Assembly (NCBI GenBank): GCA_024398435.1
Contig: JAKSJD010000001.1
Coordinates: forward strand, 301,039-365,038
From: Bacteroidaceae bacterium
GTDB taxonomy: Bacteria > Bacteroidota > Bacteroidia > Bacteroidales > Bacteroidaceae
DNA length: 64,000 nucleotides
Direction: 5' to 3'
Within the stretch, counting starts at the first letter, position 1. Each line of letters opens with the position of its first letter. The notes below the pieces were generated by a model. The model searched no databases. It was not told where the DNA came from and was given only the letters and a program-made list of their open reading frames with translations. Made by a program: the position numbers and the translations under genes. Below, piece by piece: positions 42,801 through 54,122 of the stretch.

Positions 42801-43610
42801 TACCTCAAGAAGTACAAGCTTCTCGATGCAGAGTTGAAGAGAAAGAAGTTGGCCCTCACTATCGGTGACGAACTTCCTTCAGGAATCATCCAGATGGCAA
42901 AGGTTTACATTGCCAAGAAGCGTAAGATCGGTGTAGGTGATAAGATGGCAGGACGCCACGGAAACAAGGGTATCGTATCAAAGATCGTACGTCAGGAAGA
43001 CATGCCGTTCCTTGCAGACGGAACTCCTGTCGACATCGTACTGAACCCACTCGGTGTGCCTTCACGTATGAACATCGGTCAGATTTTCGAAGCAATTCTC
43101 GGTGCAGCAGGTAAGAAACTTGGAGTCAAGTTTGCTACCCCTATCTTTGATGGAGCTCACATTGAAGACCTCAACGAATGGACCGACAAGGCAGGACTTC
43201 CACGTTGCTGTTCAACTCAGCTCTATGATGGTGAAACAGGTCTTCCATTCGACCAGAAGGCAACAGTAGGTGTTACCTACATGCTGAAGCTCGGTCACAT
43301 GGTAGAAGACAAGATGCATGCACGTTCAATTGGTCCTTACTCATTGATTACCCAGCAACCTCTTGGAGGTAAGGCACAATTCGGTGGTCAGCGATTTGGA
43401 GAAATGGAAGTTTGGGCACTCGAAGCATTCGGTGCATCCCACGTTCTTCAGGAGATTCTTACAATCAAGTCAGACGATGTAGTCGGCCGCTCAAAGGCAT
43501 ACGAAGCTATCGTCAAGGGTGACGCAATGCCAACTCCAGGTATTCCAGAATCCCTCAACGTATTGCTCCACGAACTTCGCGGTCTTGGTTTGAGCGTAAC
43601 TCTCGAATAG
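39801..43610 (+). CDS. rpoB: RNA polymerase beta subunit
   Basis: The 1269-residue subunit has [20 protein letters not shown], the rifampicin region with [20 protein letters not shown] followed by [20 protein letters not shown], and the C-terminal [40 protein letters not shown]. It forms half of the polymerase active cleft. It shares a transcript with rplJL through the hairpin, and rpoC follows after 42 bp. Confidence 0.98.
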   Translation: MSQIVNNRVNFASVKNPMPYPDFLDVQLKSFRDFLQLDTPPEKRKNDGLYKVFAENFPIADTRNNFVLEFLDYYIDAPRYSVEECLERGLTFSVPLKAKLKLYCSDPEHEDFDTVIQDVFLGPIPYMTDNGTFVINGAERVVVSQLHRSPGVFFGSSVHANGTQLFSARIIPFKGSWIEFATDINNVMYAYIDRKKKLPVTTLLRAIGFETDKDILRIFNLAEEVKANKTNLKKVIGRRLAARVLNSWTEDFVDEETGEVVSMERHETVIEREVVLTEEHIDLILETGVDNILVHHEDANSSDYSIIFNTLQKDPSNSEKEAVVFIYRQLRNADPADDASAREVINNLFFSEKRYDLGEVGRYRINKKLGLDTDPTLRVLTKEDIIEIIKYLVELANSKAVVDDIDHLSNRRVRTVGEQLSNQFAIGLARMSRTIRERMNVRDNEVFSPTDLINAKTISSVINSFFGTNALSQFMDQTNPLAEITHKRRLSALGPGGLTRERAGFEVRDVHYTHYGRLCPIESPEGPNIGLISSLCVYAKINNLGFIETPYRKIENGVCNINNEDVVYLSAEEEEAKIIGQGNAPLKEDGNFIRKVVKCRKDADYPVVPPQQVDLMDVAPQQIASIAAALIPFLEHDDAHRALMGSNMMRQAVPLLRTEAPIVGTGIEKQVCEDSRTMITAEGDGVVEYVDATTIRILYDRTEDEEFVSFEPAVKEYKLPKFRRTNQNMTIDLRPICDKGQRVKRGDILTEGYATADGELALGRNLLVAYMPWKGYNYEDAIVLNERVVRDDILTSVHVDEFSLEVRETKRGFEELTADIPNVSEEATKDLDENGIIRIGAHVEPGDILIGKITPKGESDPSPEEKLLRAIFGDKAGDVKDASLKANPSLSGVVIDKKLFSKVQKSRVEKNRTKQEMPKIDKEFQDKVDDFKAILIDKLLTLTNKKVSQGVKDFMGVEIIPAGAKFNAAYFENLDYTTVQLTGWTDDEHANEMIRDVVINYLKKYKLLDAELKRKKLALTIGDELPSGIIQMAKVYIAKKRKIGVGDKMAGRHGNKGIVSKIVRQEDMPFLADGTPVDIVLNPLGVPSRMNIGQIFEAILGAAGKKLGVKFATPIFDGAHIEDLNEWTDKAGLPRCCSTQLYDGETGLPFDQKATVGVTYMLKLGHMVEDKMHARSIGPYSLITQQPLGGKAQFGGQRFGEMEVWALEAFGASHVLQEILTIKSDDVVGRSKAYEAIVKGDAMPTPGIPESLNVLLHELRGLGLSVTLE

Positions 43611-43652
43611 TAGAATTAAAGTAAAAATATCTTAAAACATACATATAAAAAG

Positions 43653-46600
43653 ATGGCTTTCAAAAGAGATTCTAAGTTAAGAACCAACTTCACAAAGATT
43701 TCAATTGGTCTTGCTTCGCCTGAGGAGATTTTGGAAAACTCACACGGAGAAGTGTTGAAACCAGAGACAATCAACTATCGTAGCTACAAGCCAGAACGCG
43801 ACGGTTTGTTCTGCGAGCGCATCTTTGGTCCTACAAAAGACTATGAGTGCCACTGCGGTAAGTACAAGCGCATTCGCTATAAAGGCATTGTCTGCGACCG
43901 TTGCGGTGTTGAAGTTACAGAAAAGAAAGTTCGCCGTGAACGTACTGGCCACATTGCATTGGTAGTTCCAGTTGCACATATTTGGTATTTCCGTTCACTC
44001 CCTAACAAAATAGGATACCTTCTTGGTTTGCCAACTAAGAAGCTTGATTCCGTTATTTATTACGAGCGCTACGTAATCATTCAGCCAGGTGTTGCCGAAA
44101 ACGAAGAAAAGGGAATCGTTGCCAATGAACTTCTCTCAGAAGAAGACTATTGGGACATTTTCGACAATCTTCCAGAAGGAAACCAGGAATTGCCAGACGA
44201 AGACCCTAACAAGTTCATCGCTAAGATGGGTGCCGAGGCAATCGAATACATGCTCGCACATCTCGACCTCGATTCACTTTCATACGAATTGCGCGACCGC
44301 GCCAGCACCGACGGCAGTCAGCAGCGCAAGCAAGAAGCTTTGAAGCGTTTGCAGGTAGTTGAATCATTCCGTGCATCAAAGGGCAAGAACAAGCCAGAAT
44401 GGATGATCATGCACAACATTCCTGTCACACCTCCAGACCTTCGTCCATTGGTACCACTCGATGGTGGACGTTTCGCCACATCCGACTTGAACGACCTCTA
44501 TCGCCGTGTTATCATCCGCAACAACCGTCTGAAGCGACTCATCGAGATAAAGGCTCCGGAAGTGATTCTCCGCAACGAGAAGCGTATGCTTCAGGAAGCA
44601 GTCGACAGTTTGTTCGACAACTCTCGCAAGGCAAGTGCAGTCAAGTCAGAAAGCAACCGCCCACTTAAGTCACTCTCCGACTCCCTCAAGGGTAAGCAAG
44701 GACGTTTCCGTCAGAACTTGCTCGGTAAGCGTGTCGACTATTCAGCACGTTCAGTAATCGTTGTAGGTCCTGAACTCAAGATGGGTGAATGTGGTCTTCC
44801 AAAGCTTATGGCAGCCGAACTCTACAAGCCATTCATCATCCGCAAGTTGATAGAGCGCGGACTCGTAAAGACAGTGAAGTCAGCAAAGAAGATGGTCGAC
44901 CGCAAGGACGATCAGATTTGGGACATCCTCGAAAACGTGATGAAGGGACATCCAGTACTTCTCAACCGTGCCCCTACACTCCACCGCCTCGGTATTCAGG
45001 CATTCCAGCCAAAGATGATTGAAGGCAAGGCAATCCAGCTCCACCCACTCGCATGTACAGCATTCAATGCCGACTTCGACGGTGACCAGATGGCCGTACA
45101 CCTTCCACTCTCAAACGAAGCAGTACTCGAAGCACAGCTCCTTATGCTTCAGTCACACAATATTCTTTCACCAGCCAGTGGCGACCCTATCACAGTGCCA
45201 TCACAGGACATGGTGCTCGGACTCTACTACATCTCAAAGATTCGTCCAGGAGCAAAGGGTGAAGGCCTCACATTCTACGGCCCAGAAGAAGCCCTCATCG
45301 CCTACAACGAAGGCAAGTGCGACGTACACGCCCCTATCAGGTGTATCGTAAACGACATCGACGAAGACGGAACATTCATCCGCCACATGGTAGAGACATC
45401 AGTAGGTCGAATCATCATCAACGAAATCGTACCGGAAGAAGTAGGATTCGTCAACGAAGTAATTGGTAAGAAGGCCCTCAAGAAAGTCATCACAAAGGTC
45501 ATCAAGACCGTAGGTATGGCCCGCGCCTGCCAGTTCCTCGATGGTGTAAAGAACCTTGGTTACCGCAAGGCATACGAAGGCGGCCTTTCATTCAACCTCG
45601 ACGATATCATCGAACCAGCCGACCGCCAGTCGCTCATCGACGATGGTAACAATCAGGTGGAAGAAATTGCACAGCAATACGCATTCGGTCTTATCACCGA
45701 AAAAGAACGTTACAATAAAGTCATCGCAACATGGTCAGAAGTCAACGACAAGGTAAAGTCATCACTTCTCAAGACCATGACCGAAGACCAGCAAGGATTC
45801 AATTCCGTATTCATGATGCTCGATTCAGGAGCCCGTGGATCAAAGGACCAGATTGCACAGCTCGCCGGAATGCGTGGTCTGATGGCAAAGCCACAGCGTG
45901 CAGGAGCCGACGACAACAACACAATCGAAAACCCAATCCTTTCCAACTTCAAGCAAGGAATGTCAGTGCTCGAGTACTTCATCTCTACTCACGGTGCACG
46001 TAAGGGTCTTGCCGATACAGCGTTGAAGACAGCCGATGCCGGTTATCTTACCCGTCGTCTTGTCGACGTCAGCCACGATGTCATCATTACAGAAGAAGAC
46101 TGCGGCACCCTCCGCGGACTCATCTGCACAGCTCTCAAGGACGGCGACCGCGTCGTAGCATCACTCTCAGAGCGAATTCTCGGCCGCGTCAGCGTACACG
46201 ACATCCACCATCCACAGACATTGGAACTCATCGTAGCATCAGGAGAGGAAATCACCGAACGCATAGCAAAGGAAATAGAAGATGCAGGAATCGAAAGCGT
46301 CGAAATCCGTTCAGTGCTCACATGCGAAAGCAAGAAGGGCGTCTGCATGAAGTGTTACGGCCGCAACCTCGCCACCCAGCGCATGGTACAGAAGGGCGAA
46401 GCAGTCGGAGTCATTGCAGCACAGGCAATCGGCGAACCAGGTACACAGCTTACACTTCGTACATTCCACGCCGGAGGTCTTGCAGGTAGTGCAGCAACAA
46501 ACGCACAGATCGTAGCAAAGAACAAGTGCCGACTCGAGTTCGAAGAACTTCGTACCATCAGCCGTCCAACCGAAGACAATCCAAATGCAATGATTGTTGT

Positions 46601-47957
46601 AGGTCGATTGGCCGAACTCCGCTTCGTCGATCCAGGCACAGGCATCGCCCTCTCAACAGTGAGCGTACCATACGGATCAGCCCTCTTCCACGGAGACGGC
46701 GAAATCGTAGAAGGCGGTGAACTCATCGCAACATGGGACCCATTCAACGCAGTTATCGTATCCGAGTTCGACGGAACCGTACAGTTCGAAGGCGTAGTAG
46801 AAGGTGTAACATACCGAGTAGATGAAGACGCCACAACCGGACTTCGCGACCTCATCATTCAGGAATCACGCGACAAGCAGCTCGTACCAGTCTGCCACAT
46901 CATCAGCGACGACGGCGAAGTGCTTCGTACATACAACTTCCCAATCAACGGACACATCACAGTCGAAGACGGACAGAAACTCAAGGCCGGCGACGTGCTC
47001 ATCAAGATACCACGTTCAGTCGGAACATCAGCCGACATCACCGGCGGTCTTCCACGCGTTACCGAACTCTTCGAAGCCCGCAACCCATCCAACCCAGCAA
47101 TCGTTGCCGAAATCGACGGCGAAATCACAATGGGCAAGATCAAGCGAGGCAATCGTGAAGTCATCCTCACAAGCCGCGTAGGCGACGAAAAGCGCTATCT
47201 CATTCCGCTCAGCAAGCAGATCCTCGTACAGGAAAACGACTATGTACGCGCCGGAACACCACTCTCCGACGGAGCAGTCACACCAGCCGACATCCTCGCC
47301 ATCAAGGGTCCAACCGCCGTACAGGAATACATCGTCAACCAGGTACAGGACGTATACCGCATGCAAGGTGTAGCCATCAACGACAAGCACTTTGAAATCA
47401 TCGTCCGCCAGATGATGCGCAAGATGCAGATCATCGACCCAGGCGACACACGTTTCCTCGAGAACGGAATCGTCGACAAGCTCGAACTCAGTGAAGAAAA
47501 CGACCGCATCTGGGGCAAGAAGATTGTCACCGACGCAGGCGACAGCGAGACACTCCAGCCAGGTCAGATCATCACAGCCCGCAAGCTCCGCGACGAGAAC
47601 TCACTCCTCAAGCGCCGCGACCTCCGCATCGTACAGGCCCGCGATGCCGTACAGGCAACAGCCCGTCAGATACTTCAGGGAATCACCCGTGCAGCCCTCG
47701 GAGCAACAAGCTTCATGTCGGCAGCATCATTCCAGGAGACAACGAAGGTGCTCAACGAAGCAGCCATCAGCGGCAAGAGCGACGGTCTCGAAGGCATGAA
47801 GGAAAACGTAATCTGCGGTCACCTCATTCCAGCCGGAACCGGATTGCGCGAATTCGACAAGATCATCGTAGGCAGCAAGGACGAAGTCTTCGGCATCCAC
47901 CGCGCTTCCTCATTCGATCCCGACGTAATGTTCGGAGCATATCGCAACAAGTATTAA
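43653..47957 (+). CDS. rpoC: RNA polymerase beta' subunit
   Basis: The 1434-residue subunit has the N-terminal zinc site ([20 protein letters not shown]), the active-site Mg motif in [18 protein letters not shown], the bridge helix and trigger loop region ([20 protein letters not shown]), and the second zinc cluster [16 protein letters not shown]. The C-terminal part runs to [17 protein letters not shown] strong terminator follows. Confidence 0.98.
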   Translation: MAFKRDSKLRTNFTKISIGLASPEEILENSHGEVLKPETINYRSYKPERDGLFCERIFGPTKDYECHCGKYKRIRYKGIVCDRCGVEVTEKKVRRERTGHIALVVPVAHIWYFRSLPNKIGYLLGLPTKKLDSVIYYERYVIIQPGVAENEEKGIVANELLSEEDYWDIFDNLPEGNQELPDEDPNKFIAKMGAEAIEYMLAHLDLDSLSYELRDRASTDGSQQRKQEALKRLQVVESFRASKGKNKPEWMIMHNIPVTPPDLRPLVPLDGGRFATSDLNDLYRRVIIRNNRLKRLIEIKAPEVILRNEKRMLQEAVDSLFDNSRKASAVKSESNRPLKSLSDSLKGKQGRFRQNLLGKRVDYSARSVIVVGPELKMGECGLPKLMAAELYKPFIIRKLIERGLVKTVKSAKKMVDRKDDQIWDILENVMKGHPVLLNRAPTLHRLGIQAFQPKMIEGKAIQLHPLACTAFNADFDGDQMAVHLPLSNEAVLEAQLLMLQSHNILSPASGDPITVPSQDMVLGLYYISKIRPGAKGEGLTFYGPEEALIAYNEGKCDVHAPIRCIVNDIDEDGTFIRHMVETSVGRIIINEIVPEEVGFVNEVIGKKALKKVITKVIKTVGMARACQFLDGVKNLGYRKAYEGGLSFNLDDIIEPADRQSLIDDGNNQVEEIAQQYAFGLITEKERYNKVIATWSEVNDKVKSSLLKTMTEDQQGFNSVFMMLDSGARGSKDQIAQLAGMRGLMAKPQRAGADDNNTIENPILSNFKQGMSVLEYFISTHGARKGLADTALKTADAGYLTRRLVDVSHDVIITEEDCGTLRGLICTALKDGDRVVASLSERILGRVSVHDIHHPQTLELIVASGEEITERIAKEIEDAGIESVEIRSVLTCESKKGVCMKCYGRNLATQRMVQKGEAVGVIAAQAIGEPGTQLTLRTFHAGGLAGSAATNAQIVAKNKCRLEFEELRTISRPTEDNPNAMIVVGRLAELRFVDPGTGIALSTVSVPYGSALFHGDGEIVEGGELIATWDPFNAVIVSEFDGTVQFEGVVEGVTYRVDEDATTGLRDLIIQESRDKQLVPVCHIISDDGEVLRTYNFPINGHITVEDGQKLKAGDVLIKIPRSVGTSADITGGLPRVTELFEARNPSNPAIVAEIDGEITMGKIKRGNREVILTSRVGDEKRYLIPLSKQILVQENDYVRAGTPLSDGAVTPADILAIKGPTAVQEYIVNQVQDVYRMQGVAINDKHFEIIVRQMMRKMQIIDPGDTRFLENGIVDKLELSEENDRIWGKKIVTDAGDSETLQPGQIITARKLRDENSLLKRRDLRIVQARDAVQATARQILQGITRAALGATSFMSAASFQETTKVLNEAAISGKSDGLEGMKENVICGHLIPAGTGLREFDKIIVGSKDEVFGIHRASSFDPDVMFGAYRNKY

Positions 47958-47992
47958 AAGCAAAATGCGCACATAAAGCTTTTTAATTAGAT

Positions 47993-48023
47993 AAAGGCAG
48001 CATCCACAAGGTTTGCTGCCTTT
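47993..48023 (+). terminator. rpoC terminator
   Basis: AAAGGCAGCA and TGCTGCCTTT form a perfect 10-bp stem with an 11-nt loop. It ends the secE-to-rpoC transcription unit 36 bp after the rpoC stop. Confidence 0.9.
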
Positions 48024-48073
48024 ATTCGTTTTGTTCAAGTGTGCTATGAAGAAAATCTTGAGAAGCCTTGAAT

Positions 48074-48258
48074 ATTTTCTTATTTCTATTGCTACATAAT
48101 ATTTTTCTTACAGGAGTAAAAGTAAAATTATGTACATAATTAATATTAATATTGAACATAATTATTAATAATATTGTGCATGATTATTATTAATATTGAC
48201 AGGATTTTGATTTTAGAGCTATAGGTTTCTGGTTTTGGAGCTATAGAAACGGAAAAAT
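48074..48258. repeat. 185-bp near-palindromic intergenic element, copy C
   Basis: The left end ATTTTCTTATTTCTATTGCT aligns with the right end of copy B in reverse complement. The core (48113-48220, 108 bp) starts GGAGTAAAAGTAAAATTATG, continues TACATAATTAATATTAATAT and ends TTTGATTTTAGAGCT. The right flank has GGTTTCTGGTTTTGGAGC as in copy A (GAGTTTTAGGTTTTTAAGC). Confidence 0.75.
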
Positions 48259-48471
48259 GTTCTTATGCTTCAGTATAAATACTGCCATAAGTTGTTTGTT
48301 AGCAAGCGAAGAATCTGAATCTACTGTGTATTCGAAAATCTTTTCCACATCAATTTTCATTATTGTAAGCAAGTGGGTGTCAATATGAAAACAATAAGTT
48401 GACAAAAGCAGAGGTTGCTGATGCATTCTGCTTTCATTTTGATTATTATCACAAAATAAAATTATATTTAT
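48259..48471. other. intergenic remainder before susC
   Basis: A minus-strand frame of 61 codons (48241-48426) overlaps copy C and has no recognisable features. Otherwise I see only AT-rich DNA leading to the susC promoter. Confidence 0.4.
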
Positions 48472-48502
48472 TTTGTTAATAAATATTAAATCCGTAACTT
48501 TG
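48472..48502 (+). promoter_or_regulatory. susC operon promoter
   Basis: TTTG (48472-48475), a 19-bp spacer and TAACTTTG (48495-48502) match consensus. The leader before the susC ATG is about 90 nt. Confidence 0.85.
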
Positions 48503-48599
48503 TAGCGTATTTAGGATTAAATATCCCCATACCTATCATATCCATTCGAAGAAAGATTTATATATATATTTTCATTCTTAACCAAAAAACAACTTAAAG

Positions 48600-51500
48600 A
48601 TGAAGAAAAATCGACTAATGATTGCATTATGCGCAATGTTGATGCTTACATCAGCACCGTTTAGTGCAATGGCTCAGTCGTCACAGACTGCAGCCGCAAA
48701 TCAATTGCCTGGAAACGGCGACAGAACCGTCAGCGGTACTGTTCGTGACGAGCAAGGCGAAGAGTTGATTGGTGTGCCTATCAGCATTGATGGCAGCCGT
48801 GTTTCAGCGGTTACAGATGCCAATGGCCACTTTACAATCAAGGTGCCAACAAAGGCCACTACTCTCAAGCTTACCTACGTAGGTATGGAAGACGCAATCG
48901 TCAAACTGCCTGCAGGAACAGCTGCATTGACAAAGGATGTTGTCATGAAGAGCAACACCACAATCGACGATGTAGTCGTAGTAGGTATCTATAGCCGTAA
49001 GAAGGAAAGCTTCACTGGTTCGGCTACTACTTACAACAAGGAAGAACTCATGACAATGGGTACAAGCAATGTTCTCCAGAGCTTGAAGACTCTCGACCCA
49101 GCATTTGCTATTATCGAAGACACACAGTTCGGTAGCGACCCTAACCGCCTTCCAAACATGGAAATCCGCGGTAAGTCAAGTATGCTCGGAACTCGCGACG
49201 CTCTCGAGGCAGACCCTAACCAGCCATTGTTCATTCTCGATGGTTTTGAAAGCTCACTCGAAGCAATCAACGATATTGATATCAACCGCATCGAAAGCAT
49301 CACAATCCTGAAGGATGCCGCATCAACAGCAATCTACGGTTCGAAGGCTGCCAACGGTGTTGTAGTTGTCGAAACAGTTAAGCCAAAGGCTGGTCAGCTT
49401 CAGCTCAGCTACACAGGCAACGTAAACATCTCAATCCCTGACCTCTCTACCTACAACCTCATGAATGCATCAGAGAAGACAGAGTTTGAGCGCCTTGCAG
49501 GACGTTACGACCCAAGCATTGTTGAAACTCCAGAACAGACAAAGACAGAGCTCAACCTCACAGAAGCATATTATGCACGCCTCCGCGCAATCGCAGAAGG
49601 AGTGAATACCGACTGGCTCGCAGTTCCAACAAGAGTTGGTGTAAACCAGAAGCACTCACTCTACGTACAAGGCGGTAGCAGCGAATTCATGTTCGGCATC
49701 GGTGGCCAGTACAATGGTGTTACAGGTGTTATGAAGGACTCAAAGCGTGACGTATTCAGCGGCAACGTTGACCTCATCTATCGCGTTAAGCAGTTCCAGT
49801 TCTCTAACAAGTTGACTGTAAGCGATGCCAACTACCACAACCCAGTCGTTGACTTCGCAAGCTATGCAGAAACAAACCCATACTATCGCAAGTACAATGC
49901 CGACGGTACAGTTCCACAGTGGCTCGAGTACACAGACGATATAATCATGGCAAACCCACTCTGGGATGCAACACGCAACAGTCGCAACAAGGGTAACGAC
50001 CTTACAATCAGCAACTACTTCCAGGCAGAGTGGACTCCAAGCGCTGAATGGAAGGCACGTGCTCGCTTCGGTGTCACATACTCTGACGATGTAACAGAAT
50101 TGTTCACTTCACCAGATGCAACTTCACAGGTATTGAACAAGATTGCCTCAAAGCGCGGTGAATACGAAAAGATAAACAACAAGACATTCCAGTATGAAGG
50201 CGACCTCAGCGTTACATACGCAAAGGTATTCAACGAAATCCACCGCATCAATGCAGTAGCCGGAGGTAACATCTACCACAGCAAGCTCACTTCAGAAGGT
50301 TATGCAGCAGAAGGCTTCCCAGCAGGCGACTTCACATATCCTTCATTTGCAGCAGGCTATCTCACAGATGCAGTCCCTACATACTACAACTCAATCTCAC
50401 GTTCACTCAATGGCTACCTCAACTTAGGTTACGCCCTCTACGACCGCTATCTCCTCGACTTCTCTCTCCGTGAGAACGGTTCAAGCGTATTCGGTAGCTC
50501 AAGCAAGTGGAACACAACATGGTCAATCGGTCTTGGTTGGAACATCCACAATGAAGAATGGGTACGCGAAAACCTTCCACAAATCGACTACTTCAAGCTT
50601 CGTGGGTCAATCGGTAACCCAGGAAACCAAAGCTTCGATTCTGGCCGCACTTTGATTACATACGCACTCAAGTCAGGTTCACTCAACTACTTCGGACTTG
50701 GAGCACTTCCTAACCAAATCGGTAACCCAGACCTCGAATGGCAGATCACTCAGGATAAGAACATCGGTCTCGACCTCACACTCCTCGACAATCGCCTTTC
50801 ATTCACATTCGATTACTTCCACAAAGTAACTGACCCATTGCTCATCGGTATCACAATGCCTTATTCTTCAGGTACAACAAGCTACTTCACAAATGCAGGA
50901 GAACAGACTTCACAAGGTCTCAACTTCACAGCAAGCTACTACATCCTCAAGAATCTCGACAAGCGCATCCTTTGGAACGTTCGCTTGACAGGCCGCACTC
51001 AGAGCACAAAGATTGACGGAATCGGCAACAAACTCGACATCTTCAACAACAGCGGACGCGGTGTTTCTACAGTTCGCTATTTCGACGGTTCCGACCCAGA
51101 CGATATTTGGGTAGTTAAGTCAGCAGGTATCGACCCATCAACAGGTAAGGAAATCTTCTACGACCTCAATGGCAACTATACATACGACTACTCTTACGAC
51201 AACGAGCAGGTTTGCGGTAACTCTCGCCCTGACCTCGAAGGCGTAATCGGTACTTCATTCACATATGGTGGATTCTCAGCAAGCATCAACTTCCGCTACC
51301 AGCTCGGTGCCGACGTATTCAACAGAGCACTCTGGAACAAGGTTGAAAACATCGACTACTACTACAACCAAGACCGCCGCGCACTCTACGACAGATGGCA
51401 CCAAGCAGGCGACGTTGTAGCATTCAAGGATGTTCGCGACTACAACCCTTCACCATTGACATCACGCTTCATCCAGAAAGAGAAGACTCTCACTCTCGAA

Positions 51501-51677
51501 TCTGTACACTTGGAATATCAGTTCTTTGATGGTTGGATCAAGAAACTTCATCTTGGTAACCTCAAGTTCTTCGTAAACGCACGCGACCTCTTCTACATCT
51601 CTACAATCCGTGCTGAACGTGGTACTTCTTATCCATTCGCAAGAACAATCGAAACTGGTTTATCGTTTAACTTATAA
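48600..51677 (+). CDS. SusC-like TonB-dependent outer-membrane transporter
   Basis: The 1025-residue protein has a signal peptide (MIALCAMLMLTSAPFSAMAQ), a carboxypeptidase-like beta domain (VSGTVRDEQGEELIGVPISI to about 115), a short TonB-box-like segment (DDVVVVGIYSRKKESFTGSA) and a plug (VLQSLKTLDPAFAIIEDTQF, RIESITILKDAASTAIYGSK AANG). The 22-strand barrel ends in RTIETGLSFNL. It imports a large nutrient together with the SusD partner that follows after 12 bp. There is no extra N-terminal anti-sigma-signalling domain. The substrate is unknown; no carbohydrate-active enzyme is in the operon. Confidence 0.95.
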   Translation: MKKNRLMIALCAMLMLTSAPFSAMAQSSQTAAANQLPGNGDRTVSGTVRDEQGEELIGVPISIDGSRVSAVTDANGHFTIKVPTKATTLKLTYVGMEDAIVKLPAGTAALTKDVVMKSNTTIDDVVVVGIYSRKKESFTGSATTYNKEELMTMGTSNVLQSLKTLDPAFAIIEDTQFGSDPNRLPNMEIRGKSSMLGTRDALEADPNQPLFILDGFESSLEAINDIDINRIESITILKDAASTAIYGSKAANGVVVVETVKPKAGQLQLSYTGNVNISIPDLSTYNLMNASEKTEFERLAGRYDPSIVETPEQTKTELNLTEAYYARLRAIAEGVNTDWLAVPTRVGVNQKHSLYVQGGSSEFMFGIGGQYNGVTGVMKDSKRDVFSGNVDLIYRVKQFQFSNKLTVSDANYHNPVVDFASYAETNPYYRKYNADGTVPQWLEYTDDIIMANPLWDATRNSRNKGNDLTISNYFQAEWTPSAEWKARARFGVTYSDDVTELFTSPDATSQVLNKIASKRGEYEKINNKTFQYEGDLSVTYAKVFNEIHRINAVAGGNIYHSKLTSEGYAAEGFPAGDFTYPSFAAGYLTDAVPTYYNSISRSLNGYLNLGYALYDRYLLDFSLRENGSSVFGSSSKWNTTWSIGLGWNIHNEEWVRENLPQIDYFKLRGSIGNPGNQSFDSGRTLITYALKSGSLNYFGLGALPNQIGNPDLEWQITQDKNIGLDLTLLDNRLSFTFDYFHKVTDPLLIGITMPYSSGTTSYFTNAGEQTSQGLNFTASYYILKNLDKRILWNVRLTGRTQSTKIDGIGNKLDIFNNSGRGVSTVRYFDGSDPDDIWVVKSAGIDPSTGKEIFYDLNGNYTYDYSYDNEQVCGNSRPDLEGVIGTSFTYGGFSASINFRYQLGADVFNRALWNKVENIDYYYNQDRRALYDRWHQAGDVVAFKDVRDYNPSPLTSRFIQKEKTLTLESVHLEYQFFDGWIKKLHLGNLKFFVNARDLFYISTIRAERGTSYPFARTIETGLSFNL

Positions 51678-51689
51678 TGAATAGAAGTT

Positions 51690-53231
51690 ATGAAGAAATC
51701 AATTATATTTTCAGTCCTAACATTAGGTGCGTTGCTCTTCTGCAGCTGTGACGACTATTTGGATGTAACTCCAAGCGACAAGCAGACTGCCGACCAACTC
51801 TTTGCAACAAAAAGCGGTTTCTACACTGCTTCAAACGGTATCTACGATGGATTGTCAAGCGATGCCCTCTACGGCAAGCATCTTACATGGGAAGCTGTCG
51901 ACCTTATCTCATCAAGCTACTCATCAACAAGCGCAAGCGACTACATCAAGAACTTAGTTGCCAACAACTATACTGAATATACAGTATCACAGACTTTCTC
52001 CGATATTTGGCAGAAAGCATACGAACTTATCCTCGCAGCCAACTTGCTCATCGACCAAGTTGACAATCAAAACGGAATCCTCACTCAGCAGGAAGCAGAC
52101 TGTCTCAAAGGTGAAATGCTCGCAGTTCGTGCATACCTCCACCTCGACATGATGCGTCTCTTTGGCCCATCTCCATATTATGGAACAGACCAAACTGCAA
52201 TTCCTTACAATGAGTCAACAAAGGTTACAACCCTCGACCTTCTCACAATCGACGAAGCTTGCGAAAAAATTATCCGCGACTTGGACGAAGCAGAAAAGCT
52301 TCTCGAAAGCGACCCTATCATCGAGAATGGTCCAATGATGAGCGAGCCAAAGGGTTCAGAAACCGTTGACCTCCGCTATCGTCAGTATCGCTTCAACTAC
52401 TATGCAGTTAAGGCTCTCAAGGCACGTGCTTATGCATGGGCAGGCAAAACAGAAGAAGCATACGCTCAGGCACTGAGCCTCATCCAAGACAAGAAGGTTC
52501 AGAACATGTTCCCTGCAATCGACCCTAACAAGTTGCTTGCAAACACACAAAACCCTGACCGCGTATTCTCTAGCGAAGTATTGATGGGTATCTACGATAA
52601 GGATCGCGACAACGTTTACAACAACTACTTCTCATCATCTGCACCAAGAAATCAGCACTTGCAGCCATACGCAGGCTATGTAAATGATGGTGACTACGGA
52701 TTGTTCACAAACTTCATGCTCGGTCCTGAATTTGAAGACTATCGTTTCCAGAGCCAGTGGGAAGCAGCTACAGGAACAGGTGCAAAAGGCCACAACTTCT
52801 GCAAATTCGCTCCTATTGCTAAGCCAGACCCAACAGATGAAGATTCTGAATACTACTTCGCAAAGATGATTCCATTGGTAAAGATGCAGGAAATGTATCT
52901 CATCGCAGCAGAATGCGCACCAGATGCAATGGAAGCAGTTGGATGGTACAATCAAATCCGTACCCGTCGTGGTTTGCTCGACATCAATGAAATGGGTATG
53001 ACAGAAGACCTCGCAATGTATTGGGACTATGGCTATGCAGGATTCTTCCTTGGCAACGAATATAAGCGTGAGTTCTGGGGAGAAGGACAATTCTTCTTCT
53101 TCGTAAAGCGCTTCGACTGCGTAGGTTATGGCCCTGGAGCATTCTACTATTCTGAATCTGGTGCATCCGAACCTGACGATGTTCCTATGATCAGTGTAGA
53201 CGTACCTCTCCCAGCAGGAGAAATGAGATAA
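51690..53231 (+). CDS. SusD/RagB-family nutrient-binding lipoprotein
   Basis: The 513-residue lipoprotein has the signal MKKSIIFSVLTLGALLFCSC with Cys lipidation, the N-terminal DDYLDVTPSDKQTADQLFAT and TPR-like helices (KGEMLAVRAYLHLDMMRLFG, AVKALKARAYAWAGKTEEAY). The C-terminal part has YLIAAECAPDAMEAVGWYNQ IRTRRG and FWGEGQFFFFVKRF, typical of SusD. It forms the lid on the SusC barrel at the cell surface. Confidence 0.95.
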   Translation: MKKSIIFSVLTLGALLFCSCDDYLDVTPSDKQTADQLFATKSGFYTASNGIYDGLSSDALYGKHLTWEAVDLISSSYSSTSASDYIKNLVANNYTEYTVSQTFSDIWQKAYELILAANLLIDQVDNQNGILTQQEADCLKGEMLAVRAYLHLDMMRLFGPSPYYGTDQTAIPYNESTKVTTLDLLTIDEACEKIIRDLDEAEKLLESDPIIENGPMMSEPKGSETVDLRYRQYRFNYYAVKALKARAYAWAGKTEEAYAQALSLIQDKKVQNMFPAIDPNKLLANTQNPDRVFSSEVLMGIYDKDRDNVYNNYFSSSAPRNQHLQPYAGYVNDGDYGLFTNFMLGPEFEDYRFQSQWEAATGTGAKGHNFCKFAPIAKPDPTDEDSEYYFAKMIPLVKMQEMYLIAAECAPDAMEAVGWYNQIRTRRGLLDINEMGMTEDLAMYWDYGYAGFFLGNEYKREFWGEGQFFFFVKRFDCVGYGPGAFYYSESGASEPDDVPMISVDVPLPAGEMR

Positions 53232-53259
53232 GTAATAACAATTTAAACAATAGAAATCA

Positions 53260-54093
53260 ATGAAAAAGACAATATTATTCGCATTGCTGCTGGGCGGTAT
53301 CTTGTTTGCAGCTTGTGACCGCGATGAGATTGACACATACAAGGGCGATACATCCGGCATCTACTTCCAGTATGGAGGTCAGACTCGATTTTTCTTGAAT
53401 ATTGATGCATATTACGATAAACTTGAATACTCATTCAGCGTTGAGCCAGACGATGTAACAAAGAAGGTTCTCGAAACTCGCTTGCGCACAATGGGCAATG
53501 TTCGTAATTATGACCGTAAGGTTGCAGTAGTTGTCGACGAAGAGAATACAACTGCAGTTCGTGGCGTACACTATGATTGCAACCTCGATACCATTTTCGT
53601 TAAGGCAGGAGAAGCAGAAGTTATGCTTCCTGTAACATTCTACCGCACACCCGACATGCGTGACCAGAAATTCCAGCTCACACTTAAGGTGGTTGATAAC
53701 GAAGACTTCACTGTTCCTTTCACTCGTCAGAAGGACACTAATGTCTATTATGACAGTGGCGACACTATCAATGCCAACATCTTCACTTTCATCGTAAGTG
53801 AAATCTACAGAGAGCCATATTACTGGTTCTTCTTTGAAGATCAGTTGGGGGCATGGTCGGTAAACAAGTTCAAGCTTATTAACAAGTTGTGCGACCTTCC
53901 AGCTGCCGATTGGGAAACTGCCGGTTCTGACGAAAGTAAGGTACAGGCAGGACGTGCTACATTCTATGCAATCATCGTTCGCAACTACCTTCAGGAAATG
54001 GCAGATGCAGGAACTCCTGTCCTCGACGACGATGGAGTACACTACATCCAGCTCGGCCCTGGCTACGAGGTTGATTACTCTAAATATTATTAA
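53260..54093 (+). CDS. DUF4843 lipoprotein
   Basis: The 277-residue lipoprotein (signal MKKTILFALLLGGILFAACD) matches DUF4843: GIYFQYGGQTRFFLNIDAYY, EENTTAVRGVHYDC, VMLPVTFYRTPDMRDQKFQL and a Trp/Phe-rich region (YREPYYWFFFEDQLGAWSVN). Such proteins are found only next to SusCD pairs. They are likely extra surface lipoproteins of the transporter. The gene follows susD by 28 bp. Confidence 0.88.
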   Translation: MKKTILFALLLGGILFAACDRDEIDTYKGDTSGIYFQYGGQTRFFLNIDAYYDKLEYSFSVEPDDVTKKVLETRLRTMGNVRNYDRKVAVVVDEENTTAVRGVHYDCNLDTIFVKAGEAEVMLPVTFYRTPDMRDQKFQLTLKVVDNEDFTVPFTRQKDTNVYYDSGDTINANIFTFIVSEIYREPYYWFFFEDQLGAWSVNKFKLINKLCDLPAADWETAGSDESKVQAGRATFYAIIVRNYLQEMADAGTPVLDDDGVHYIQLGPGYEVDYSKYY

Positions 54094-54122
54094 TGTACAA
54101 CGAACAAATCATTAGATAATAT

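Noticed and set aside
48241-48426. Minus-strand frame of 61 codons
   Set aside because: It overlaps repeat copy C, has no promoter or family match, and looks like chance in AT-rich DNA.
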